This document shows positions 18,925 through 28,562 of a stretch of 64,000 bases of DNA, in pieces. Location: NCBI RefSeq assembly GCF_014873945.1, contig NZ_JADBEC010000001.1:2337501-2401500 (forward strand), given 5' to 3'. Each line of letters opens with the position of its first letter. Within the stretch, counting starts at the first letter, position 1. The notes below the pieces were generated by a model. The model was not told the origin of the DNA. It ran no database searches and saw only the letters and a list, made by a program, of their open reading frames with translations. The position numbers and the translations under genes are program-made. The DNA comes from Rhizobium viscosum. GTDB taxonomy: Bacteria; Pseudomonadota; Alphaproteobacteria; Rhizobiales; Rhizobiaceae.

Positions 18925-21210
18925 ATGGGTGAAGCAGCACAGGCACGATACCGGGTTGGCGGCATGGATTGCGCCTCCTGCGCAACGAAAATCGATACGG
19001 CCGTCAGGCGTATGGATGGCGTCGAGGACGTCTCCGTTTCGGTTACGGCCGGTACGATGACGGTGCGCCATAACGGCAGCAGCGATCTCAAGGCAATCGA
19101 GAAGAAGGTGACCGGCCTCGGCTATTCTGTTGCTCCGCTCGCCGGCAAGGCACCTGCTCGCGAGAGCAAGGCCGACCATGATCATGCGCATCATGATCAC
19201 GATCACCACGACCATGATCACGAAGGCCATGATCACGATCACGCTGGCCACGATCACGATCATGATGCGCGTGATCATTCCGGTCACGCGCATCAGCACG
19301 GCGCCGAGGAAGTCGAAGGCCTTCATGGCCATGATCATGGACCGATGACTGGTCCCTGGTGGCAGAGCAAGAAGGGCCGGTTGACGATCCTTTCAGGCCT
19401 TGCACTCGTCGTTGCCTATGTCGTGGGCCATCTAGTGCCCTCGATTGCCTCCTCTGCTTTCATTGTCGCCATGCTGGTCGGGCTGGTGCCGATCGCACGC
19501 CGTGCGGTCATGGCTGCTCTTTCCGGAACGCCCTTCTCCATCGAAATGCTGATGACGATTGCTGCTGTCGGCGCCGTCATCATCAATGCCGGGGAAGAGG
19601 CGGCGACGGTCGTCTTCCTGTTCCTCGTCGGCGAATTGCTGGAAGGGGTGGCCGCTGGCAAGGCGCGCGCCAGCATCCAGTCGCTGACGACGCTGGTGCC
19701 GAAGAATGCGCTGCTCGAGACGGGCGGCGAGGTTAAGGAAGTGCCGGCCGAGACGCTTGCGGTCGGTTCCGTCATTCTTGTACGGCCGGGAGACCGGATT
19801 TCCGCCGATGGCACTATTCTGTCCGGTGAAAGCGCGATCGACGAGGCGCCGGTGACGGGCGAAAGTACGCCGGTGCGCAAGGGCACGGGCGCGACCGTTT
19901 TTGCCGGCACGGTCAATGGCGATGCGGCCTTGCGTGTTCGTGTCACAGCCGCTGCCAAGGACAATACGATTGCCCGCGTCGTCAAGCTGGTAGAAGAGGC
20001 TCAGGAATCGAAGGCGCCGACGGAGCGCTTCATCGATCGCTTCTCCCGCTATTATACGCCTGGTGTGGTCGTCGTGGCGGCTCTGGTGGCTGTTTTGCCG
20101 CCGTTGCTGATGGGTGGGGCATGGGGTGAATGGGTCTACAAGGGTCTCGCTATCCTTCTTATCGGCTGCCCCTGTGCGCTGGTCATTTCCACGCCGGCGG
20201 CGATTGCCGCCTCGCTTTCGGCGGGTGCGCGCCGCGGTCTGCTGATGAAGGGCGGGGCGGTTCTGGAATCGCTCGGCCAGGTGACAGCCGTTGCTTTCGA
20301 CAAGACAGGCACGTTGACCGAGGGCAAGCCGCAGGTCACCGATATAATTTCCTACGGACGCACTGAGGCAGAGGTGCTTTCGCGTGCTGCCGTTCTCGAA
20401 CAGGGCTCCAGCCATCCGTTGGCGCTTGCAATCCTCAACCGGGCCAAGGCCGATAGCGTGCCCGTGCCGCCGGCTTTCGAAGTCGAAGCGCTGCCTGGTA
20501 AGGGCATGACCGGCAAAGTGGGGGGCGAAACGCTCGATCTCCTGTCGCCGCCGGCTGCGCGCGAGCGCGGTGCGCTGAATGCGGAGCAGGACGAGCAGGT
20601 CGCGGTGCTGAACGGCGCGGGCAAGAGCGTCTCGGTACTGCTCGTCAATGGTGTTGCAGCCGGTCTCATCGCCATGCGTGACGAGCCTCGTGAAGACGCA
20701 AAGAGCGGGCTTGCGACACTCAAAGCTGCTGGCGTGCGCGCCATCATGCTGACCGGCGACAACAAGCGCACGGCGGCTGCCGTTGCCGGCGATCTCGGCA
20801 TCGACTGGCGCGGCGAACTCCTGCCGCAGGACAAGCAGCGCATTGTTGGCGAGTTGAAGAAGGAAGGTCTGTTCGTCGCCAAGGTGGGCGACGGCATCAA
20901 TGATGCGCCGGCACTTGCCGCTGCCGATGTCGGCATCGCCATGGGCGGCGGCACCGACGTGGCGCTGGAAACGGCGGATGCGGCTGTGCTGCACGGGCGC
21001 GTTGGCGACGTGGCGCGCATGATCGAGCTTTCGAAGCGGACCATGCGCAATATCATGCAGAACATCACCATGGCTCTCGGGCTGAAGGCCGTGTTCCTTA
21101 TTACCACCATTGCCGGCATTACCGGCCTGTGGCCGGCGATTCTTGCGGATACGGGTGCGACGGTGCTGGTGACGATGAATGCGCTTCGGCTTCTTCAGAT
21201 AAAGACATAA
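18925..21210 (+). CDS. heavy-metal translocating P1B-type ATPase (ZntA/CadA type)
   Basis: The 761-residue exporter has an N-terminal HMA domain with GMDCASC (Cys16/Cys19). A long histidine/aspartate-rich stretch follows at about 84-138. Eight membrane segments are expected, with the CPC metal site at Cys415-Pro-Cys417. Asp459 in DKTGTLTEG is the phosphorylated residue, and GDGINDAPALAAADVG (about 655-670) forms the hinge. The CPC motif, the HMA form and the MerR partner indicate Zn2+, Cd2+ or Pb2+ export from the cytosol. The His-rich linker, over 20 histidines mostly as HDH repeats, probably buffers zinc. Expression should respond to metal through the divergent regulator. Confidence 0.95.
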   Translation: MGEAAQARYRVGGMDCASCATKIDTAVRRMDGVEDVSVSVTAGTMTVRHNGSSDLKAIEKKVTGLGYSVAPLAGKAPARESKADHDHAHHDHDHHDHDHEGHDHDHAGHDHDHDARDHSGHAHQHGAEEVEGLHGHDHGPMTGPWWQSKKGRLTILSGLALVVAYVVGHLVPSIASSAFIVAMLVGLVPIARRAVMAALSGTPFSIEMLMTIAAVGAVIINAGEEAATVVFLFLVGELLEGVAAGKARASIQSLTTLVPKNALLETGGEVKEVPAETLAVGSVILVRPGDRISADGTILSGESAIDEAPVTGESTPVRKGTGATVFAGTVNGDAALRVRVTAAAKDNTIARVVKLVEEAQESKAPTERFIDRFSRYYTPGVVVVAALVAVLPPLLMGGAWGEWVYKGLAILLIGCPCALVISTPAAIAASLSAGARRGLLMKGGAVLESLGQVTAVAFDKTGTLTEGKPQVTDIISYGRTEAEVLSRAAVLEQGSSHPLALAILNRAKADSVPVPPAFEVEALPGKGMTGKVGGETLDLLSPPAARERGALNAEQDEQVAVLNGAGKSVSVLLVNGVAAGLIAMRDEPREDAKSGLATLKAAGVRAIMLTGDNKRTAAAVAGDLGIDWRGELLPQDKQRIVGELKKEGLFVAKVGDGINDAPALAAADVGIAMGGGTDVALETADAAVLHGRVGDVARMIELSKRTMRNIMQNITMALGLKAVFLITTIAGITGLWPAILADTGATVLVTMNALRLLQIKT

Positions 21211-21264
21211 AGATTTCTTTATATCATCTTGACGTTACGATGCGGCGGGTGCATGCTTGCCGCA

Positions 21265-21475
21265 TCGTTGGTTCTTGGGGTCTATTGATCCCAAGCTAAG
21301 AGGGAATCCGGTGCGGCCATCGCCAAGACCGGAGCTGCCCCCGCAACTGTAAGCGGAGAGACACCGTCCTAAGACGTCACTGGGAAGACGCCCGGGAAGA
21401 CTGGATGGTGTTGAAGACCCGCAAGCCAGGAGACCTGCCGCGATAGATAACGTCCACGGGCGGGGTGTCCCGGTG
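21265..21475 (+). promoter_or_regulatory. cobalamin riboswitch upstream of metE
   Basis: The leader has the cobalamin aptamer marks in order: AAGAGGGAA near 21298, the conserved GAGCTGCCCCCGCAACTGTA (21330-21350 area), GTCACTGGGAAG-type J region near 21378, and the B12 box AGCCAGGAGACCTGCC at 21424-21439. GTCCACGGGCGGGGTGTCC follows; it can pair as the kissing hairpin and expression platform. A 10-bp stem, ACGATGCGGC/GCCGCATCGT at 21237-21268, precedes it. Adenosylcobalamin binding should repress metE, the B12-independent synthase. The same architecture recurs before nrdHIEF. Confidence 0.93.
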
Positions 21476-21563
21476 TGCCGCTTTGCGCGAGACGGCACTT
21501 CTGTGGCCGCACCTCGTCGATGCGTTGCGCCGCAGCCTTGCCCATAACCTTCGGGGTAAGGAA

Positions 21564-23885
21564 ATGACCATCAAGACTGCAAATCTCGGCTTTCCCAGGA
21601 TCGGAAAGCATCGTGAACTCAAATTCGCACTTGAAAGCTATTGGGCCGACAAGTCCGATGCCGGCGCGCTTCTCGATATCGGCAAGCGGCTGCGGGCGCA
21701 AAACTGGGCCCTGCAGAAAGAGAAGGGGATCGATATCATCCCCTCCAATGATTTCTCGTTCTATGACCACGTGCTCGACACGACTGTCATGATCGGCGCC
21801 ATACCTTCGGCCTATGGTTGGAAGGACGGGCCTGTTGCGCTTGATACCTATTTCGCCATGGCGCGCGGCTCGACCGGCGAAGAGGCGCATGTCGATTGCG
21901 GCCATCAGCACCATCACGGGCATGGCGTGCCAGCGCTGGAAATGACGAAATGGTTCGACACGAACTATCACTACATGGTGCCGGAACTCGGTCCCGATCA
22001 ATCCTTCGCGCTGACCGCAAACAGGCCGCTCGATGCCTTCATCGAGGCGAAGACGCTCGGAATCCACACACGGCCGGTCATCCTCGGTCCGGTCACCTTC
22101 CTGAAGCTCGCCAAGGGAACCGAGGAAGGTTTTGCGCCGATCACCCTGCTGGAACGCCTGTTGCCTGTTTATGCGAGGGTGCTTGCGGAACTGAGTGCAG
22201 CCGGTGCCGACTGGGTGCAGATCGACGAACCATGCCTGGTGCTTGATCTCTCAGGAGAAGAGCAGGCAGCGCTGAAGCACGTCTATCGCGCGCTGCATGA
22301 GCTGGTGCCGAACCTGAAGATCATGCTCGCCACCTATTTCGGCAATATAGGCGACAACCTGCCGACGGCGCTCTCGTTGCCGGTTTCCGGCCTGCATGTC
22401 GATCTCGTTCGTGCTCCGCAGCAGATTGATGTCCTTCTCGAAGCGCCAGCTGATCTGACGCTGTCGCTCGGCATCATCGACGGACGCAATATCTGGAAAG
22501 CGGACCTTGCTGCGATCCTGAAAAAGATCGAGCCACTCGTTCAGCGCATCGGTGCGGATCGGCTGCAGATCGCACCGTCCTGCTCGCTGCTGCATGTGCC
22601 GATCGATCTGGATCTGGAAACCGGGTTGGATGAGGAGCTGACGTCGTGGCTTGCTTTCGCCACCCAGAAACTTGATGAACTCTCTGCACTCGGCAGTCCC
22701 GGCGGGGCTTCTCAAGCGATTGCTGCAGCCTCTGAGGCTGTGACCTCTCGCGCAGCTTCGCCACGTGTGCACGATCTCAAAGTCAGGCAGCGGGTCGCGG
22801 CAATCGATGAGACGATGATGACGCGGAGCAGCGGTTTTGCCGAGAGGACCGGCCTGCAGGAGCGCAAGCTTCGCCTGCCGCTCTTCCCGACGACGACGAT
22901 CGGCTCCTTCCCGCAGACATCAGATGTTCGAAAGTCCCGCTCCGCTTTCACCAAGGGGACGATCAGCGAGGCGGATTATGATGCCTTTTTGAAAAAAGAG
23001 ACTGAAGCGGCAATCCGCTGGCAGGAGGAAATCGGCTTGGACGTACTCGTCCATGGCGAATTCGAACGCAATGACATGGTGCAGTATTTCGGCGAGCAGC
23101 TTTCCGGCTTCGCCTTCACGCAGCATGCCTGGGTGCAGAGCTATGGCTCCCGTTATGTGCGCCCGCCTATCATCTTCGGCGACGTCTCCCGGCCGAAGCC
23201 GATGACGGTCGAGTGGTGGTGCTATGCGCAGTCGCTGACAGAGAAGCCGGTCAAGGGCATGCTGACCGGACCGGTGACGATCCTGAACTGGTCCTTCGTC
23301 CGCGACGATCTTTCCCGTGCCGATGTCAGCCGGCAGATCGCGTTGGCGATCCGCGACGAGGTGCTCGATCTCGAAAAGGCCGGTGCGGCGATGATCCAGA
23401 TCGACGAAGCTGCCCTTCGAGAAGGCCTACCGCTGCGCAAGGCCGACTGGAAGACCTATCTGGACTGGGCGGTCGAGAGTTTTCGCCTGTGCGCCTCCGG
23501 CGTGGCGGACGAAACGCAGATCCATACGCATATGTGCTATTCGGAGTTCAACCAGATCATCGATGCCATTGCCGCAATGGATGCCGACGTGATCTCGATC
23601 GAGACGTCACGCTCCAAGATGGAACTGCTGGAAGCCTTCCGCAGCTATAAATATCCGAACGAGATCGGCCCAGGTATCTACGACATCCATTCGCCGCGCG
23701 TTCCCGACGTTGAGGAAATGACGGAGCTTCTAACACTGGCGCGCCAGCGTCTGACGGACGGGCAGCTCTGGATCAATCCGGATTGCGGGTTGAAAACGCG
23801 CAAGTGGGAAGAGGTTCGTCCGGCGCTCGTCAACATGGTTGCCGCCGCCAAGGCGCTTCGGTCAATCGGGCCGATTCGGCGATAG
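21564..23885 (+). CDS. metE: cobalamin-independent methionine synthase
   Basis: The 773-residue enzyme transfers the methyl group of 5-methyltetrahydropteroyl-polyglutamate to homocysteine. It begins TIKTANLGFPRIGKHRELK, the family's N-terminal signature, has the two-barrel plan, and keeps the zinc ligands His656 and Cys658 (THMCYSEF) and Cys741 (PDCGLKTR). The start at 21564 follows GGGGTAAGGAA; frames extending to 21465 run back into the riboswitch. A cobalamin riboswitch in the leader predicts that it is switched off when B12 is available and MetH can work. A stem-loop at 23893 probably ends the transcript. Confidence 0.97.
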   Translation: MTIKTANLGFPRIGKHRELKFALESYWADKSDAGALLDIGKRLRAQNWALQKEKGIDIIPSNDFSFYDHVLDTTVMIGAIPSAYGWKDGPVALDTYFAMARGSTGEEAHVDCGHQHHHGHGVPALEMTKWFDTNYHYMVPELGPDQSFALTANRPLDAFIEAKTLGIHTRPVILGPVTFLKLAKGTEEGFAPITLLERLLPVYARVLAELSAAGADWVQIDEPCLVLDLSGEEQAALKHVYRALHELVPNLKIMLATYFGNIGDNLPTALSLPVSGLHVDLVRAPQQIDVLLEAPADLTLSLGIIDGRNIWKADLAAILKKIEPLVQRIGADRLQIAPSCSLLHVPIDLDLETGLDEELTSWLAFATQKLDELSALGSPGGASQAIAAASEAVTSRAASPRVHDLKVRQRVAAIDETMMTRSSGFAERTGLQERKLRLPLFPTTTIGSFPQTSDVRKSRSAFTKGTISEADYDAFLKKETEAAIRWQEEIGLDVLVHGEFERNDMVQYFGEQLSGFAFTQHAWVQSYGSRYVRPPIIFGDVSRPKPMTVEWWCYAQSLTEKPVKGMLTGPVTILNWSFVRDDLSRADVSRQIALAIRDEVLDLEKAGAAMIQIDEAALREGLPLRKADWKTYLDWAVESFRLCASGVADETQIHTHMCYSEFNQIIDAIAAMDADVISIETSRSKMELLEAFRSYKYPNEIGPGIYDIHSPRVPDVEEMTELLTLARQRLTDGQLWINPDCGLKTRKWEEVRPALVNMVAAAKALRSIGPIRR

Positions 23886-23892
23886 GAGAAGT

Positions 23893-23921
23893 GGAGAGCT
23901 GACAAGACGTCGGCTCTCCTT
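23893..23921 (+). terminator. probable terminator after metE
   Basis: GGAGAGC-T-GAC pairs with GTC-G-GCTCTCC, about 10 bp with one mismatch, just after the metE stop. The following tract is only CTTAAT, so termination may be weak. Confidence 0.5.
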
Positions 23922-24005
23922 AATCCCCAATGACATCGGATGGACCTTGATTAATCCGCCGTTAACCATGATCGGACCTTTATCTAGTGCCTCACGCTAC
24001 GGAAG

Positions 24006-24056
24006 GCACTACAAGTCGTTGATCGACCCGGCTCATTGAGCTACTATATATAGCGT
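24006..24056 (+). promoter_or_regulatory. NrdR-box-like sites upstream of the nrd leader
   Basis: CTACTATATATAGCGT (24041-24056) matches the core of the NrdR repressor box (consensus acaCwAtATaTwGtgt) almost completely. A weaker match, GCACTACAAGTCGTTG, lies at 24006-24021. Paired boxes are normal for NrdR, but the 35-bp offset here is a few bases more than the usual three helical turns. Location just before the riboswitch fits a promoter under NrdR control. Confidence 0.55.
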
Positions 24057-24057
24057 T

Positions 24058-24290
24058 CGAGGTTTCCCTGATTCGCAAGGATTAGGGGCTAAGATGGGAA
24101 TACGGTGCGTTTCGTCATGACGGCGCGACAAGGCCGGAGCTGCCCCCGCAACTGTAAGCGGTGAGCAACTGTCCGATTTCAGGTCACTGAGGCATGACGC
24201 TTTGGGAAGGCTGGGGGCAGGGTGCTTCGACCCGCGAGCCAGGAGACCTGCCTTGAACTAGATGTCCACGGGCGGGGTGTCCGGAAGGTC
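24058..24290 (+). promoter_or_regulatory. cobalamin riboswitch upstream of nrdHIEF
   Basis: This second aptamer has the same elements as the one before metE: GATGGGAATACGGTGCG, CCGGAGCTGCCCCCGCAACTG near 24134-24155, GTCACTGAGG-type segment and GGGAAGG near 24205, and the B12 box AGCCAGGAGACCTGCC at 24237-24252. The identical GTCCACGGGCGGGGTGTCC tail follows. It should lower class Ib reductase expression when B12 is plentiful, when the B12-dependent class II enzyme (not in this window) could serve. Confidence 0.93.
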
Positions 24291-24531
24291 GCGTCTATGC
24301 AGGAGGAAAAAATCCGAGCCTGTTGCGCTGCCCCGAACGTCCGCTGAACACTTCGGGGTTGAAGTCATGTCGAAAGCATCAAAACCGCCGCCCGTGCAGG
24401 TCCTGCAGGGAAGAGTGTTCGGCGCCTAAAGCGCCAACTTTGTCAGATCAATATCAAGCGTTGCCTCGGACGCCGCAAGGCGCCCGATCCCAGTATTGCG
24501 TCCGGAATCCATCGGTATCACGAGGAACATG
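24291..24531 (+). other. long leader between riboswitch and nrdH, with two short reading frames
   Basis: The 240-nt segment contains two small ATG frames: 24297-24347 (16 codons) and 24367-24429 (20 codons, MSKASKPPPVQVLQGRVFGA). Neither has a strong ribosome-binding site, and coding status is unproven. A CGCC-GCAA-GGCG hairpin near 24470-24482 precedes the nrdH start. The region may carry a further control step. Confidence 0.35.
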
Positions 24532-24753
24532 ATGAGCGTTACCGTTTACAGCAAGCCTGCCTGCGTTCAGTGCACCGCCACCTACCGCGCCCTCGACCGT
24601 CTGGGCGTAGACTATGAAATCATCGATATCTCCGAGGATGCCGACGCGCTCGATCGCGTGCGCGGCATGGGCTACATGCAGGTTCCGGTCGTCGTTGCCG
24701 GCGAGAACCACTGGGCGGGCTTCCGCCCTGATATGATCAGCGCGCTCTCCTGA
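24532..24753 (+). CDS. nrdH: glutaredoxin-like protein NrdH
   Basis: The 73-residue thioredoxin-fold protein has the CVQC active site at Cys11-Cys14 and the NrdH-type WAGFRPDMI ending, which replaces the glutathione site of glutaredoxins. It supplies electrons to the class Ib ribonucleotide reductase NrdEF. GAGGAA precedes two adjacent ATG codons (24529 and 24532); the second gives the better spacing. First gene of nrdHIEF, 13 bp before nrdI. Confidence 0.95.
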   Translation: MSVTVYSKPACVQCTATYRALDRLGVDYEIIDISEDADALDRVRGMGYMQVPVVVAGENHWAGFRPDMISALS

Positions 24754-24766
24754 TCGGAGAAGAGCG

Positions 24767-25168
24767 ATGGGCCTGATCGTCTACTATTCCAGCCGGTCCG
24801 AGAATACCCATCGTTTCGTCGAGAAGCTGGGACTGCGCGCGGCGCGCATTCCCCTCGGCGCTGAAGACATCGACATTCGCGAACCCTATGTGCTGATCTC
24901 GCCCACCTATTGCGGGGACGGGGGAAAAGGGGCCGTGCCCAAGCAGGTGATCCGTTTCCTCAACGATGCGGAAAACCGCTCCAACATCCGCGGCGTGATT
25001 GCTGCGGGCAACAGCAATTTCGGCGAGACCTACGGGCTTGCCGGCGACGTGATCTCGCAGAAGTGCCAGGTGCCGTACCTCTACCGGTTTGAGCTTCTGG
25101 GAACTGCCGAGGATGTCGCCAATGTCAAAGACGGGATGGGACGATTTTGGACACGGGAACAAATCTGA
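24767..25168 (+). CDS. nrdI: flavodoxin-like protein NrdI
   Basis: The 133-residue protein has the NrdI marks: the phosphate-binding loop [12 protein letters not shown] at residues 6-17, [22 protein letters not shown], and the FMN-contacting [19 protein letters not shown]. NrdI generates the oxidant for assembling the dimanganese-tyrosyl radical cofactor of NrdF. Its 3' end overlaps the proposed nrdE start by 22 bases, so the genes are coupled. Confidence 0.95.
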   Translation: MGLIVYYSSRSENTHRFVEKLGLRAARIPLGAEDIDIREPYVLISPTYCGDGGKGAVPKQVIRFLNDAENRSNIRGVIAAGNSNFGETYGLAGDVISQKCQVPYLYRFELLGTAEDVANVKDGMGRFWTREQI

Positions 25169-27315
25169 CGCGGGATGCGGGCGCAAAACCGCTAAAGGCC
25201 GTGGAAGCGCTGGACTATCACGCGCTGAACGCGATGCTGAACCTCTATGACGATGAGGGCAAGATCCAGCTCGACAAGGACCGCATGGCGGCCAAGCAGT
25301 ATTTCCTGCAGCATGTGAACCAGAACACGGTGTTCTTCCATAACCTTCGGGAGAAGCTCGATTATCTGGTGACCGAAGGTTATTACGAGCAGGAAGTTCT
25401 CGACCAATATTCCTTCAATTTCGTCCGCGACCTGTTCGACCAGGCCTATGCCAAGAAGTTCCGTTTTCCGACCTTTCTCGGCGCCTTCAAATATTACACC
25501 AGCTATACGCTGAAGACTTTCGACGGAAAGCGCTATCTCGAGCGCTACGAAGATCGCATCTGCATGGTGGCGCTGGCACTTGCCGAGGGCAATGAGCAGC
25601 TTGCCCGCGATCTGATGGAAGAGATCATCGCCGGCCGTTTCCAGCCGGCAACGCCGACCTTCCTCAATGCCGGCAAGAAGCAGCGCGGCGAGCTCGTCTC
25701 CTGCTTCCTGCTGCGCGTCGAAGACAATATGGAATCGATCGGCCGCTCCATCAATTCGGCGCTGCAGCTTTCCAAGCGCGGCGGCGGCGTGGCGCTCTCG
25801 TTGACCAATATTCGCGAGGCGGGTGCGCCGATCAAGCAGATCGAAAACCAGTCTTCGGGCATCATTCCCGTGATGAAGCTGCTGGAGGACTCATTCTCCT
25901 ATGCCAACCAGCTTGGCGCGCGGCAGGGCGCGGGCGCCGTCTATCTCAACGCGCATCACCCCGACATCATGCGCTTCCTCGATACCAAGCGAGAAAATGC
26001 CGACGAGAAGATCCGCATCAAGACGCTGTCACTCGGCGTCGTTGTGCCCGACATCACTTTCGAGCTCGCCAAGAACAACGAGGATATGTACCTCTTCTCG
26101 CCCTATGACGTGGAGCGGGTCTACGGTGTGCCCTTCACCGAAATCTCGGTGACGGAGAAATATCGCGAGATGGTGGCGGATGCCCGTATCACCAAGAAGA
26201 AGATCAAGGCGCGCGAATTCTTCCAGGTGATTGCCGAAATCCAGTTCGAGAGTGGTTATCCCTACATCATGTTCGAAGACACGGTGAACCGGGCAAACCC
26301 GATCGCCGGGCGTATCAGCATGAGCAACCTCTGCTCGGAAATCCTGCAGGTCAGTGAAGCGAGCGAGTTCAACGACGACCTTTCCTACAAGACGATGGGC
26401 AAGGATATTTCCTGCAATCTCGGCTCGCTCAACATTGCGATGGCGATGGATTCATCCGATTTCGGCAAGACGATCGAAACTTCGATCCGTGCGCTGACGG
26501 CCGTGTCCGACATGAGCCATATCTCCTCGGTGCCGTCGATCGAAAAGGGCAATGACGACAGCCACGCGATCGGCTTGGGACAGATGAACCTGCACGGATA
26601 CCTCGCCCGCGAGCGCATCCACTACGGTTCGGAAGAGGGCGTCGATTTCACCAATATCTATTTCTACACGGTGACCTATCATGCGCTGCGTGCTTCTAAT
26701 CGTCTGGCAGTCGAGCGCGGCGCGAGCTTCAAGGGTTTCGAGAATTCGAAATATGCCTCGGGCGAATATTTCGACAAATATACCGGGCAGGAATGGAAGC
26801 CGGCGACCGCAAAGGTGCAGTCGCTGTTCGACGATGCCGGCATTCATATTCCGACGCAGGAAGACTGGCTCGAGCTGAAGAAGGCGGTCATGGCCTCCGG
26901 CCTCTATAACCAGAACCTGCAGGCTGTGCCGCCCACGGGCTCGATCTCCTATATCAACCACTCGACCTCCTCGATCCATCCGATCGTCTCGAAGATCGAG
27001 ATCCGCAAGGAGGGCAAGATCGGCCGCGTCTATTATCCGGCGCCGTTCATGACCAACGACAATCTCGACTATTACGAGGACGCCTACGAGATCGGCGCTG
27101 AGAAGATCATCGACACCTATGCGGCAGCTACCCAGCATGTCGATCAAGGTCTGTCGCTGACGCTGTTCTTCCGCGATACGGCAACGACGCGCGATATCAA
27201 CCGTGCCCAGATCTATGCCTGGAAGAAAGGCATCAAGACCATCTACTATATCCGGCTTCGCCAGATGGCGCTGTCCGGCACTGAGGTGCAGGGCTGCGTG
27301 TCTTGTACGCTTTGA
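25147..27315 (+). CDS. nrdE: class Ib ribonucleoside-diphosphate reductase alpha subunit
   Basis: The 722-residue catalytic subunit reduces ribonucleoside diphosphates. It shows the family blocks [22 protein letters not shown] with the substrate-site cysteine. [12 protein letters not shown] holds the radical Cys and Asn, and CNLGSLN the second redox cysteine. The N-terminal extension lacks the ATP-cone of NrdA, as expected of class Ib. The C-terminus ends GCVSCTL with the swinging cysteine pair reduced by NrdH. The start is a TTG at 25147 inside nrdI, preceded by GGGATGGG; no nearer ATG precedes the conserved [18 protein letters not shown] segment. The gap to nrdF holds a 108-bp repeat. Confidence 0.95.
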   Translation: MDTGTNLTRDAGAKPLKAVEALDYHALNAMLNLYDDEGKIQLDKDRMAAKQYFLQHVNQNTVFFHNLREKLDYLVTEGYYEQEVLDQYSFNFVRDLFDQAYAKKFRFPTFLGAFKYYTSYTLKTFDGKRYLERYEDRICMVALALAEGNEQLARDLMEEIIAGRFQPATPTFLNAGKKQRGELVSCFLLRVEDNMESIGRSINSALQLSKRGGGVALSLTNIREAGAPIKQIENQSSGIIPVMKLLEDSFSYANQLGARQGAGAVYLNAHHPDIMRFLDTKRENADEKIRIKTLSLGVVVPDITFELAKNNEDMYLFSPYDVERVYGVPFTEISVTEKYREMVADARITKKKIKAREFFQVIAEIQFESGYPYIMFEDTVNRANPIAGRISMSNLCSEILQVSEASEFNDDLSYKTMGKDISCNLGSLNIAMAMDSSDFGKTIETSIRALTAVSDMSHISSVPSIEKGNDDSHAIGLGQMNLHGYLARERIHYGSEEGVDFTNIYFYTVTYHALRASNRLAVERGASFKGFENSKYASGEYFDKYTGQEWKPATAKVQSLFDDAGIHIPTQEDWLELKKAVMASGLYNQNLQAVPPTGSISYINHSTSSIHPIVSKIEIRKEGKIGRVYYPAPFMTNDNLDYYEDAYEIGAEKIIDTYAAATQHVDQGLSLTLFFRDTATTRDINRAQIYAWKKGIKTIYYIRLRQMALSGTEVQGCVSCTL

Positions 27316-27348
27316 TTTTGGGCTGCTGGCCGAGAGTTTCGAGCTTGT

Positions 27349-27456
27349 AGCCCCCTCATCCGCCTGCCGGCACCTTCTCCCCCATGGGGAGAAGAGACAA
27401 GCCGATTGCACGGCGCTCACCTCTCCCCAGCGGGGAGAGGGCAGGGTGAGGGGGCT
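27349..27456. repeat. RIME-type palindromic repeat inside the nrd operon
   Basis: The 108-bp element begins AGCCCCCTCA and ends TGAGGGGGCT. It contains two internal palindromes, CTTCTCCCC/GGGGAGAAG and CTCTCCCC-AGC-GGGGAGAG. Sequence and size are those of the intergenic mosaic elements common in rhizobial genomes. It fills most of the nrdE-nrdF gap and would form a large branched hairpin in the mRNA. Confidence 0.85.
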
Positions 27457-27470
27457 CCGCACTCCGTTAG

Positions 27471-28469
<999 letters not shown>

Positions 28470-28501
28470 GGTTTATCTTTGCGAAGCCTCTTATCATTTG
28501 G

Positions 28502-28562
28502 CCCGCTATCGCCCACATTCAGCCCGATGTATTCCTTGAATGTGGCGTAGCGGGAGTTTTTT
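28502..28562 (+). terminator. terminator-like hairpin touching the start codon of the cyclase gene
   Basis: An 18-bp stem with two single-base bulges pairs 28502-28521 (CCCGCTA...ACATTCA) with 28537-28554 (TGAATGT...TAGCGGG), followed by AG and six T residues. The ATG at 28563 comes directly after the T-run. The only ribosome-binding sequence (GCGGGAG) is inside the right arm. It works as an nrd terminator or as a switch that hides the cyclase ribosome-binding site. Confidence 0.75.

Noticed and set aside
19432..20994. A 520-codon frame antisense to the metal ATPase
   Set aside because: The sense strand has every P-type ATPase motif; the antisense product is low-quality and has no ribosome-binding site.
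21465..21563. Longer metE with 33 extra N-terminal residues
   Set aside because: The extension lies in the riboswitch leader and precedes a good ribosome-binding site at 21564; family proteins start at that point.
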